Assembly (NCBI GenBank): GCA_030386875.1
Contig: CM059579.1
Coordinates: 91,020,253 to 91,084,252 of the forward strand
Reading direction: 5' to 3'
DNA from: Morinoia aosen
Taxonomy: Eukaryota; Arthropoda; Malacostraca; Amphipoda; Talitridae
DNA: 64,000 bases
Under the pieces are notes generated by a model. That model did no database searches. It was not told where the DNA came from and worked only from the letters and a program-made list of their open reading frames with translations. Below, piece by piece: positions 21,410-31,338 of this stretch. The position numbers and the translations under genes were made by a program. Positions within the stretch are counted from its first letter, which is position 1. The number at the start of each line of letters is the position of its first letter.

Positions 21410-23407
21410 ATAGTTAGCTCTTTGCAGCAAAATCATTCTCCTGTTAAAACCTGAGAGGTTGTCACAGGGTTGGCTAAAATCTCTTTTGCCCTAATTGAAT
21501 ATTTTTTGGCAAAATTAAAACCTAAATACCCCATTGTCCAGAATTAAAAAAAGTATGAACAACGAGTATATTTAAAAAACAATCAATGAGAAATAAATGA
21601 TATACACAACTCTTTCAATCAGGTTGGCCAAAATTTATTTCTTTAAAATCCAATTTCATTTAGAGGTTATCATGTTTTTCCAGTAATATTTATTTCTTCG
21701 AGTGTTTTTTATTTCATTCCAGTATTTTATTCATTGGGAATTATTCCCATTTTTTCTTCCAGGACTGACAACTAATATTTAAATATTTGCACTTTTATCA
21801 TTTCATAGGAGTTTTAAGGAATCAGGGTAACAAATTTGAGCCTGAATACTTCAAGAACAAAACACATCCATCACTGTTACACAGTGCCTTCTAAGCATAG
21901 CTAACATGAAAACTTTTCAAAACATTGTAACCAATATGACAGTTGTATAAATATACTGCTACTTTAATACAAACATATATGAGTGCAGATAATAAAAACA
22001 GAGCTAGAATATTTTTATATTCTCATATCCCTTGCCTTTTATACTAAAAGAACCTTTAGGTAATTAGTCATCCTCACATGTTGAGCAACTCAGTGATATT
22101 TTACAAAACATGGGAAAATGATGAAAAATGAACTAATACAATAATGTAAGCTCATATTGCATATTTATTATAACTTTTGTTGTTCAAGAAATAACTGTTT
22201 TCAAAATTCATTTAGGGGTATTATTCTTCATCTCATATATCACTGAACAAAATGCAAATTTGTGATTGAGTTGTAAATATTTGTCCACAGCATATTTGAA
22301 GCCACAATAGCGTGTATTTACATGGTTATATTACTTTATTGGTTGCAAAAGTATGAGTTCAGATCTAGGATAAAGTTCAAAGGGGTATTTTCATTTGTTA
22401 ACTCTGTCTTGTGAGTTTTTAATACTGACCTTGTCCTTGATAAAAGCTCAAAAAAGTTTGCAGTTTTTGGACTATATTTTTTTGGGCACAAGTGTGAGGT
22501 TTGGACAAAAACCCAAAGCTTTGACCAACTATAGCAACTGTGTGTTAGTTTATATATCTGACAAAGTCTCATCCTCCTTATTGAAAAATGAACTTTGTTT
22601 CTACGAAATTAAACCTGGAATACAGCTAACAATGGGTTTACAATTCTTTATGTTATATTAGCACTTGTGATTTTTACTTCAATGACCCTTGATTTAAGAA
22701 TCATAGCTAGGTATAGGTATTTCTGAGGTCAATATCTACAAAATTGGTAGTTGCAAAGCAAATTAATAAATTCATGACTGTTTTCAAAAAATAGCTGGAT
22801 ATTCAAGAACACATATTATCAGAAAAAATGTTAAATCAAAGTATCAGCAAAATTTCAGGCAGAAGTACATTTATTATACAAATGTAAGTGCAAGGAAACA
22901 AAGGTTCACCAACAATGTTTGACTTTCTACACTAAAATTAAGAATCAAACTCAAGATCTTGAACTGTCCTCCTTCATTGATTAAGAAGTGTAATATTTGA
23001 GAACTGAAATTTCCAGAACTTATAATAGTAAAGTAGTGTACTCTTTCTAAATGGAATAAATTTATATTTTCAATTGATAAGAACTGAAAACCAACTACTT
23101 AACACTTTCGTGGTGACCAATGCATTAGCACATACATTAAAAACTTTGGAGAGTATCAAAGAAATGCAAACTATAAATAAAAGTGTTATAAAAGTGCAAC
23201 TCATTGGGAAATAAGCATGAAACTGTACTATGAAGTGATTGATATGTTATGAAAGCCAACAAATAATCCAAAAAAAGAATAAGTAAAACCCACCAAAATG
23301 TAGACAAATTTCAAAGTACAATAAATTAAAAATGAGAAGATTTCAGTATGACCATAACGGTAACAAACTTTCTTAGGTCAGGCTAATGTACCCAAATAAA
23401 CACTTAC
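21410..23407. other. Intronic AT-rich sequence (P-type gene)
   Basis: About 2 kb between the linker and THAP exons. Short ORFs occur in both strands but show no domain, splice or repeat support. Confidence 0.5.
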
Positions 23408-23533
23408 CTTCATCAAACTTAAGAATGTCAACAAATTTTTGTGGTATTGCACCCTCATTCAGCCAACTCTTAGCCTTTAAAGGTGATAATGTTCTTGCGA
23501 AATCAGACCGGTGGAAGTGCTTAGCACAAATGT
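23408..23533 (-). pseudogene. P-type transposase exon: C-terminal half of THAP domain
   Basis: Reads ICAKHFHRSDF, then a short loop, then WLNEGAIPQKFVDI. This is the C..HF..DF...GA.P..F end of a THAP (C2CH) DNA-binding domain, including the second zinc Cys and His and the AVPTIF-like box. It ends in a strong donor (GAAG|GTAAG, phase 1). The upstream boundary is unclear. An 11-bp duplication (TACATTTGTGA) just upstream puts a stop there, and no good acceptor is visible. Confidence 0.75.
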
Positions 23534-23654
23534 ATCACAAATGTAGCCATCACGATTATTGTTAAACAACCGTGGCGAAAGCCCTCACGATTCATACAGA
23601 AGGTCACGTCATTCACATCAGTGCTCTGAGTGGATGATTGTCGCTGTGACGTCA

Positions 23655-23690
23655 CAATTGTTTTGACGTCACAATAGCCGGTTTTGGATA
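23655..23690. promoter_or_regulatory. Second CRE palindrome pair
   Basis: TGACGTCA occurs twice, nine bases apart, and the second continues as TGACGTCACAATAGCCGG, identical to the 6.14-kb site. It may be a CREB/ATF-type binding module or simply part of a repeat. Confidence 0.3.
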
Positions 23691-23692
23691 TG

Positions 23693-23905
23693 AAGTTACT
23701 TCTCTTCTCTGTACTGTGGCATGAAGGCCTTATTTTCCTCTCGATTAGTGCTCACGTAACATTCATCGAGGACAGTGACCCCACTGCAGGCAAAGACCCT
23801 GATTAGCCGCGTCAGCGTTTTCCCGGTCAACTGCCGCGTACAGGGCCCGAACCCGTGCATGAAGCACTGAACGCAAGCGCTCTGTACACTCAGCCACTGC
23901 AAGGC
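23693..23905 (-). mobile_element. SINE-B copy 2 (tRNA-derived)
   Basis: On the minus strand a tRNA-like head has box A (TGGCTGAGTGTACAGAG) and box B (GGGTTCGGGCCC). A body follows that ends in ACAGTACAGAGAAGAGAAGT, shared with the copy near 6.0 kb. A 70-codon ORF within it is a chance frame. Confidence 0.6.
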
Positions 23906-24265
23906 CAATTAATAGGAAGGATATAATATGATTTTTTAAATGTAATTTTTAGTTGATCCTGAATTTTTTTGTGATGGAAGCAAACCTTAAACTGTTAAGA
24001 GTGAGCCTTCTCTACCGGATTTATTGTGACTATTAGGCACACAGTGGATTTTCCCTCCAAGTCCTGTTGTAGGAGGCGGTTAACTAGGAGCTCCTGAACG
24101 GCACGTGCATTTTCTGCAACACAATGAGTGTCAATACATTTCCGATAAATCCAGCAGAATAAAATAAAATAATGAACATTAAATTTTTCTCACGAGAGCA
24201 ATAATATGAAGTGCACAAAGTGCTTGCTGAGTTGAAAATCAATTTAGGGTACAGTTGGAGTTGCC

Positions 24266-24345
24266 AGAGTCGCACGATGTATTGTGGAGTCGAGAGTCGC
24301 ACGATGTATTGTGGAGTCGGGAGTCGCACGATGTAGGGTGGAGTC
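24266..24345. repeat. 27-bp tandem repeat, three copies
   Basis: Three near-identical copies of a GAGTCGCACGATGTATTGTG-containing 27-bp unit. It makes a false open frame on the minus strand. Confidence 0.9.
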
Positions 24346-24603
24346 TCATTTCTTAGGAAGTATAAAATATATTCGAGCAGGAAAATCTATTTCCTGATTC
24401 TGCTATTTACAACCAAGCCAAACAAACAGTTAACAACCGCGGAAGCGCGTTGAACGTGTTAACGAGCAAATTTTCCCAAAATTATATCATTTCCTGCCCA
24501 AAATATCAGTGTACGGCTAACTCTAAAAAGACCAAATCTATAAAAACCCTCACCTTGAGGTCCCAGTGTATGACCAAGCCTAATAACTATTCGAACGTAT
24601 CAC

Positions 24604-24809
24604 CTTGAGCTCCTGGATTGTATTGTGGAGCTGCTTCCTGAGGGCCTCCCCCTGCAGCACCTTCTGCTTGAGCTGCGCAACCTGGTCCAGTGCAGCAGCA
24701 AGCTCGGCAGTGAGCTCCTGCAGGCGGTAATCCCCCGACCGCAGCTGGGCTGTGACGGAGGACAGCTTAGCCAAGCGACTGGCGCTCCCAGGCTCTCGCT
24801 CACCGTGCG
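24604..24809 (-). CDS. KIFC1: KIFC1-like exon D: neck
   Basis: 206 nt, acceptor TTTTCAG|CGCAC, donor CTCAAG|GTGATA (phase 0). Encodes HGEREPGSASRLAKL, then LQELTAELAAALDQVAQLKQ, and ends LRKQLHNTIQELK. In kinesin-14 this segment runs directly into the motor's first strand (GNIRVFCRVRP), and the exon junction here lies exactly at that point. The exon has no stop. The expected next exon was not found. Confidence 0.82.
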
Positions 24810-24973
24810 CTGAAAACATTCAGCTCGTTACCTCTCTTATTTGTAATGAGGTTAGATTAGAAGCATTCGTATCATTATCTCCCTTATGATTAGGTTAGAT
24901 TAAAAGTTAGTTTCAGCCTCTAATTGCAACGAAAGTGTTGGGGTACTTACACACGAAAAGACTGAAAGCAAGC

Positions 24974-24998
24974 GAGAGAGAGAGAGAGAGAGAGAGGG
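24974..24998. repeat. GA microsatellite
   Basis: A short (GA)n tract in a kinesin intron. Confidence 0.9.
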
Positions 24999-25306
24999 AG
25001 ATATCAGGCAAGATTTATCACACACCCAAAGACAGCAAGTTTGCTCCTGAATGTCATGGAGAGAGGTCTATAACAGAAACAAGCGGAACAAGCATGTGTT
25101 TGTAAAGTTTAGTTTCATTCCTACTTCGTCACATTGCTTTTAAACATGTAATATGTCACTGTGCTTTCGATTTTTTGAGCTCCAAAGGAACAGTACAGCA
25201 TAAACTTCCGATATTAGGAGTTCAGTTTATGCTGGAGAAATTGCGCAGCACACCTCTCCCGTCGACATCTCGCCGCGCACTGCCAGACGCAGCGCTGCCT
25301 GCCACT

Positions 25307-27771
25307 CAGGGCTTCCACGAGTGCGAAAGTTCCTACCCTAAAACTTTGCTCAAGATTACCCTACAAATACATAAATTACCCTAAAATATGATATATGCCC
25401 ATTGCTGGTATTACATGAACATATTCAATGTTTCCATGTTTATATGTGTAGAAATAACACAACATCAGGGTCATGCAGGTATTTGAAAATGAAATTCTCT
25501 GACTTTACGGAGTCATATTAATTTTGTCAAGTTACGTGCAACATTTTATATTGCTTTCATTATAGTTTATCATCTCTGTATGGTTACCTAGTTACAAGCT
25601 CTGTTCCATGAGCGTAAATTGTGAGGCCAGGTGATCTATTCCTGACTGGCAGAAAGAAGCAAAGACATAGTAAGAAGAAATGAACGACAAAGTAATACTC
25701 GAAACATTTATTTATGGAACACAACACAAACAGAGTTTCACAATTTTTGCGCAAAAAACTTAGAGGAATGTAGATGTGAATAAGTTCATGTACACCCAAA
25801 TTCTCGGTGCAATTGCAAAGAACGGGGAAAAGAATGTAATGCACTGAATGAAGATTTATTACTTTCCCAAAATTTTCGTAATCATTATACTCAATTGGCT
25901 CGAATTAAACTGCGTATAGAGATAATTTACGTTGAGTAAGGCGAAGCAGATGTTACTCAAGGCTCAATGTTAGCCCCATTGAATTACAAATAAGAGCCTC
26001 GTTACAATTAAGAATCTCGGCCCATGGCCGGATTATTTTTCGATAGATGCCTACATGTCAAAAAAGCCAAAAGCGTATCGTTGAATACTTGTAGCACCTC
26101 CAAGAATCGGAGTCTTACGTTAATAAGCCCTAGTGCCAAGAATAATGGACTAGAACCTAGATTTCTATCTCGCAAGCTTTTTTATTCACTCTCGATATAT
26201 GTATTTCCACCAAGCCAACATTTCTTCTATGAAGACGACAATTTTTTTTAACAAAGAAGCCACAGAATGTTTGGATCCCATCATAACATTAGTCGTAACA
26301 AAACATAATCTTATAATGTCGCTCAATTTAATATTTTTATCACTGAAATCTTTTTTATGTGTAGTAAACAATCCATTGGCTATGCTATCCTCTTTTTCAA
26401 CATGATAAACAGAGGAGCTCTTAATTGCACTCTCACTCCATTATTGGGCGATGACGCCGAGCTGTTTAGCTTTACTGCGATCAGTAACTGCTGTTTCACT
26501 AATGATTACAGAATATAAATGTTCAGTAAGGACCACGACAAGATCACTTAGTAGATGTTCACCGCAACATTGTCTAATAATGTTTGAAGCTCTTTGTTTC
26601 CCTAAGCGAACTTTCTTTTATGAAACATTTGTTTCAGTAGTTTTATTAATGAGTCACTTAACGAAATAGGCAAATTATGCTCAGAAAGGTAAGCAAATAT
26701 GCGTAATTCAGTTTTTATACCTGACTTGTCAATTGGATCGTGTGATAAAATGAACAAAGTTATAGTTTCTGTTTTCCTTTGCTGCACTGAGAGATTTTTA
26801 TGGCGTTGACTCTTAGCATGAAGGATAATCTCAGATTTACCTAACGTAATAGTAGTTGAGCATATAGTACAGTATGCCATATCCTTAGTTGAGGTAGAAG
26901 ACTGAGATCTCTCTAACCTTTCTTTTTCTAGCCTCGAAACAGTTGTTCGCATCTCCATCCTTCCTTTCATTTTCATGAAAAAAGGTTATCAGACATTAAA
27001 ATTTTGCTTTCCTTCATAGGTGCTGTAGCAGCTTCATTGGACACAGAATCTATTTAATAGTAGCAATTTTACTGAGACGCAAGTAACCAAATATTTTGTC
27101 ACAATGCAGTACTGTACGTGATTGCACCTTTCACATTTAATTGCACTCGACTGAAACAAAACTATCTGCCCTCGGCTCTGATAGTGTCGTTTTGTACACG
27201 TTATGTAGCTGTTCAATTCCAGTAAACGACGATGACCGATGTTTTGGTGTAAATCGTGATACATTTACGAGTTAGTTATGTAAGGCAAGAAACTATGAAA
27301 TTCCAAACATTACACTCGTATCAAGTTCCCTATCATTTTAATTATTGTCATTACTATTAATTAACCAAGGTATTATTCAGGCAGCAAATCTCGCAACATT
27401 ATACTGAAGAGAGATCTGAGGGAGATGCAGCGATGAGCACATCTATTTGCGACTTTTCGTCGTGTGCAATAAAGACTAAATTAATAGCGAGTTCGGGAAA
27501 GATTTGCGCTTGTTCCAAACATCTCTCAAATTGAACATTTTCATCAATGCTTTGTTCTGCAATGTACCTTGTACAAAGCATATTGTAGTACATGAAAGCA
27601 AACTTGAAATCAGTTTTGAAAACAAGCAATTGCCCCACAATTTTGCTGCGCTACCCCGTCAAAAGTCAAATTACCCTAAAAACCATGGAAATTTGCTTTA
27701 CCCTAAGCTCTACCCTAGACAACCCCTGATTACCCTAAAATGGGGTATTTTACCCTAAAGTGGAAGCACTG
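25307..27771 (-). mobile_element. hAT transposon, complete ends, dead transposase
   Basis: The ends are CAGGGCTTCCAC (left) and, inverted, CAGTGCTTCCAC (right). They are flanked by a perfect 8-bp target duplication CTGCCACT (25299-25306 and 27772-27779), which is diagnostic for hAT. The subterminal regions carry repeated TACCCTAAAA motifs. Length is 2,465 bp. It lies in an intron of the kinesin-14 gene, between exons C and D. Confidence 0.9.
26030..26976 (-). pseudogene. hAT transposase remnant with N-terminal zinc finger
   Basis: The first open piece (26976-26602) has a C-X2-C-X13-H-X5-H finger (C36, C39, H53, H59; YCTICSTTI..ILHAKSQRHKN) and then LRIFAYLSEHNLPISLSDSL, a block typical of arthropod ZBED-like hAT proteins. 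After frame changes, SVIISETAVTDRSKAK and LSDIIRLCFVTTNVMMGSKH resemble the DEST and 'D..VMMG...SV' blocks of the catalytic region. Stops and frameshifts rule out function. The C-terminal dimerisation part was not recognised. Confidence 0.7.
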
Positions 27772-27962
27772 CTGCCACTGCCAGAGGCTTCTCGCCGCAG
27801 CTATCAAGCGTGAAACCATCTACAAGTCGCTTTCTCGCTTCAGCAAATCTTCAGTCTTTCTCGCTCGCTTGCTTGCGGTGTGTGCTCTCCATAGGAATCC
27901 ATGTTAATCAATTCAAGCTCGCTCGCTTTCTCGCTTCAAATCTTTCGGTGTGTAAGCACTCT

Positions 27963-28545
27963 TAGATTAGAAGTTAGTCTCAGCCTCTCACCACAACAGA
28001 AGTGCTCCAGAGTCTGAGAGAGATGAAGGGTTAATCCTTTAACTTATTTTATTCGGTGGAAAATAACCTCAACATACTGTACTTCTGGGCACATTTGTTC
28101 CCTAGTGTGTCCTTTGGAGTTCACGCCAAGTGGCAGCTCCTTCCTCGTTCTAATGTTGGTCCTACCTGATGCCAGAGTGAGTCTGAGGATGCTGGACATA
28201 ATAACGGTAATGTGAGTATAAAAATGCTGATGTTAAAGGGTTAAAGCTCCATTTAGTGTGAAGTTAAGAGGAACTCAGGATCTATACACAACTTATGTTC
28301 CCACAAAAAATCCCCTCCGTACGTAGTTACTACGCTGAAAAGGAAGGTTATGAAAAAAGGAAAAAGTAGGCAGTCAAAAGTGCTATAACACAGAACAGCA
28401 ACATACCAAAAAAATATACTCTCGATCAAAACAAAAACCTATTTCAATAAGAGGAAGGCCAACCTCAACATAAACTCATGACCTCACATCTTCCCACTTA
28501 CGCGCTAGTTACCTACAATACTATAGCTCTATCTCCTGAGGAGAG
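27963..28545 (+). repeat. Repeat X, copy C (with an insertion)
   Basis: Starts with GATTAGAAGTTAGTCTCAGC and later shows TCCATTTAGTGTGAAGTTAA, CCTATTTCAATAAGAGGAAG and CGCTAGTTACCTACAATACT near the end, in the family order. About 200 bp of unrelated sequence separates the first ~70 bp from the rest. Confidence 0.65.
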
Positions 28546-28925
28546 CTACGTATATTTAAAGCTTGGAATATCTCAACTGTTCACAGTCTGCACCTCGGAG
28601 GACAGTATATGTACAGAAATGATGTAGTCACTCCTTGAGAAATGCAAGTGTGATCAAAACAAATATTCGTTTTTCTGAAGAAAAAATAAATCACTGAGAT
28701 TGACCTCAAGCCGAGCTAACAGTATAAACATTCACGTAGTCGTATTAATTAATCAAAGCAGCACTCAGATTGTGCATTGTAATTAATTCATGTGGTAGCA
28801 TAAACGCATGTTAACAAAACAGCACTTTGGTCGTGCAAATAAACACAGAAAAAGATCAGCATTCACGAGGTAGTACAAATACAACTGTTAGCAAAGCAGC
28901 GCTGGTGCATTCTAATAAAATCCAC

Positions 28926-29102
28926 CTTGAGGTTGGTGATCTCGTCTATTTTGAGGTCGAGGTCAGCAGTGAGCTGCTACACGGACCGCTCCCTGCTGGC
29001 CAGGTCGTCCTCCTGCCTCCTGATGGTTCTCTGCAGGCTGCTCCGCTCCTCCTCGCTGCTTCTCTCCAGCTCCCTGCACGCATGCGCCACTTGAGCAGTT
29101 TG
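28926..29102 (-). CDS. KIFC1: KIFC1-like exon C: coiled coil with in-frame TAG
   Basis: Acceptor ATCTCAG|CAA, donor CTCAAG|GTGGAT. Encodes a charged coiled coil (QTAQVAHACRELERSSEEER, SLQRTIRRQEDDLASRERSV) and then, after a TAG at 28977-28979, continues in frame as QLTADLDLKIDEITNLK to the donor. The downstream part is clearly coil-like, so the TAG looks like a mutation or an error. A cryptic donor just before it (GT at 28979-28983) is a weaker alternative. A 46-bp tandem array begins right at the acceptor. Confidence 0.65.
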
Positions 29103-29106
29103 CTGA

Positions 29107-29306
29107 GATATAATGGCTGCATGTGGTAAAATGCCATCTATGAATTTTCTGTGGTAAAATGGCTGCATGTTGTAATATGGCATCTATGAATTTTCTGTGG
29201 TAAAATGGCTGCATGTGGTAATACGGCATCTATGAATTTTCTGTGGTAAAATGGCTGCATGTGGTAATATGACATCTATGAATTTTCTGTGGTAAAATGG
29301 CAGAGC
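29107..29306. repeat. 46-bp tandem repeat beside kinesin exon C
   Basis: About four copies of a 46-bp unit (ATCTATGAATTTTCTGTGG followed by TAAAATGGCTGCATG and TGGTAATATGGC). The array starts within a few bases of the exon C splice acceptor, so it forms the polypyrimidine/branch region of that intron. Confidence 0.9.
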
Positions 29307-29873
29307 ACTTAGGCCATGCAAAAATTACAGACACTGGTGAAATAAAATCAAGCTCTTCACTGCGACTCTACACGAGTTTTCGTGCTGTTAAACTGTATTT
29401 TGCTTTAACACCCCACAGCATCAGTATCCGACTGACCAAATGTACATTATTGCATAGTTAAACCTAATAGTAACTAGTAATGGTGGCATAATCTGAAGTT
29501 CATGTGCATGTTTGAGAAGTTTCAACTCGATAAAATCAGTTTTGAAGTAGATAGAGTAGTAGGTCATGCGTAAGACAATGCTAATAGCACGCACATCATA
29601 AAGCTTTACATTGAAAGTAGTGAAGCAAAAAACAGTGTACCCAAGATACAGTATTTGTAGGAATGCGGCACATTTAAGTCTGCCTTCTTTGGAAATCATA
29701 AACCCCAACTCCAAGGGAAGTTTCCACGTAAAGGAAAAAGTATGTTCAAACTAAGACTCCGAGAGAAGTTTTCAAACGAGGAACAGTAAACTCTAATCAT
29801 ACAACACATTGAATGCTCTTCCCTCAACAACTCATGACCGATCGCGACTGTAACTATTCCAAAGAAGACTCAC

Positions 29874-30108
29874 TTGAGCCAACTCTGGAGCTCCTCGAGT
29901 TGGGCCTGCTTTTCTTGGCTGGCAGTGCTGGTGTGGATGAGGTTTGAGTTGAGGCTCTGCTTCTCCTGGTGCAGCTCGTTGAGCTTCAGGTTGAACTCAG
30001 ACAGCTTATCCATGTCGTTCTGTCGCAGCTCTGTGAGCTGCCTGACCATATCCTCGGTGTCCTCCTCCAGCCTGCCTTTCATGTCCCATGCAGGCCGTTT
30101 GCTCCGTC
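29874..30108 (-). CDS. KIFC1: KIFC1-like exon B: start of the stalk
   Basis: 235 nt, acceptor ACTACAG|GACGG, donor CTCAA|GTGAGT (phase 2). Begins GRSKRPAWDMKGRLEE, matching the KRPAWDLKGQL stretch of vertebrate KIFC1, and continues as a heptad-rich coiled coil (MVRQLTELRQNDMDKL, LEELQSWLK). It contains no stops. This is the strongest evidence for the gene identity. Confidence 0.85.
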
Positions 30109-31142
30109 CTGTAGTGAAAATTGTGTGAGCAAATGTCTATACTGATCCCTCCACCATTGCAGTAGTGGTCTAGAAATGGCATCACAGCTTCGTTGCCTAA
30201 TCTGAACTGCTCCCAACACTATTACAGCAGTAGTCTAGAAATGGCATCGGAATTTCGTAACCTAAAAAATAAAAAGAGGATACCGTGTCTTCAAATATCA
30301 TGTGTCACATGTGCAAGGAATGTCTAGCTTGCAATAGTAACTCGTGTCTGCTCAAGTCCCTTCAAATCATAGTTGAATGGATTAGTAAAAAAAGTTTGTA
30401 AAGGTGTATTCTTAGGATGGTTGTGCTGTGTTTTTTAATTTTGCAGATTTTTAGTGAATTCAATTTAAGAAATGAAAAAATCTTACATTTCAGATAAGGG
30501 ATTGAAACAACTACGAAACAGTCAGCTTTTATCTTCAGAAATAGCATTTCACTTTGAATTATAATGAAAAGCTTTGTAACATTTGCACAAAATCAAGCAC
30601 CGATCCCTTTCATCTTACTACAAGCAATTGAAGTGAACAAAATAGAGTAATCAGAGAGAATGCACCAGCGGAATGTCCTGCCACATAAATAGGAGAAGAG
30701 GATCCAACTGGGAAGGAAAAAAGTGAATCCGAGAGAAAAAGAGAAATGGATTTAACTTGCATGAAAAATGAAGCACTAAAATGATGAAAAGAAATGAATC
30801 CAACAAGGCTGAAAAAGGGAACGGGACTAACAAGGATATAGAAAAAATGGATTCAACAGGGACGAAAATGAGATGTGAATCCAACAGTGATTAGCAATAT
30901 TAGTCGATCCAACAGGGATAAGGAAAAGATATATATATTCAGCAAGAAATACAAACTGGGACAAAAAAAAAACAATGCATGAGATCCACCTCTTGCTAGT
31001 ACTATAGCGTGAGGTGAGGTTACTAATAGATATCAATTATATCCATACATTTAATTTAGCGATAAACATACACTCAGCAAGAAAGACAAACCGGAACATA
31101 GAAAATCTATCGACTTACACCCCCAGAAGACCGCAAGCCCAC

Positions 31143-31253
31143 CTTTGCCAGGCGCCGGCACACCAGGCTTCTTTGCAGGGGCGCCGCTGGCAGCAGGCAC
31201 GTTGTTGACTTTGCTGGTGATGTTGGTCATTGGACGCCGCGCAGCTGGAGCAC
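31143..31253 (-). CDS. KIFC1: KIFC1-like exon A: basic tail
   Basis: 111 nt, acceptor GCGCAG|GTGC, donor AAAG|GTGGGC (phase 1). Encodes APAARRPMTNITSKVN, then an ASGAPAKKPGVPAPGKG stretch. The Ala/Pro/Lys-rich composition and the AKKP pattern match the microtubule-binding tail just before the coiled coil in Ncd/KIFC1. The phase matches exon B exactly (AAAG + GA). Confidence 0.75.
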
Positions 31254-31338
31254 CTGCGCAAGCGATAGCGAGCGTAACATTAAACATCAATACTATATTA
31301 TAAAGCGACAGGTGTGTCCTCAAACTTGTAAATAATTA

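Larger units (their letters stand above)
15609..23533 (-). pseudogene. P-element-like THAP transposase, five exons, inactivated
   Basis: Five exons on the minus strand join with consistent phases: 23533-23408, 21389-21037, 19642-19544, 17346-16316 and 16169-15609. Splice sites are GAAG|GTAAG, CACAG|CT, GCT|GTAAGT, TTTCAG|GT, ACA|GTGAGT, TTCTAG|GA, CAG|GTGTTG and TTCAG|CG. The parts are the second half of a THAP zinc finger, a Ser/Thr-Pro-rich linker, a helix-rich region, the RNase H-like catalytic region and the C-terminal region of P-type transposases. Three lesions are seen: a TAA at 21094, a missing base in the G-run at 17224-17228 and a TAG at 15948. The first THAP exon was not found. No terminal inverted repeats were recognised, so a decayed P element and a dead domesticated THAP9-like gene both remain possible. 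Confidence 0.8.
24604..31253 (-). other. KIFC1: Partial kinesin-14 gene (KIFC1/Ncd-like), motor exons not found
   Basis: Four minus-strand exons (31253-31143, 30108-29874, 29102-28926, 24809-24604) encode, in order, a basic Ala/Pro tail, two coiled-coil segments and the neck that precedes the motor head in C-terminal kinesins. KIFC1/Ncd is a minus-end-directed microtubule motor that cross-links spindle microtubules and works in spermiogenesis in crustaceans. KRPAWD in exon B and LRKQLHNTIQELK at the end of exon D are hallmark KIFC1 sequences. No GNIRVFCRVRP-type motor exon occurs in the remaining 24.6 kb on this strand. The phase does not match between exons B and C or between C and D, so exons were missed or lost. 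Confidence 0.8.

Noticed and set aside
24084..24329. 81-codon minus-strand ORF with a hydrophobic stretch
   Set aside because: Its N-terminal part is the 27-bp tandem repeat and the rest has no family features. It does not provide the missing first THAP exon.
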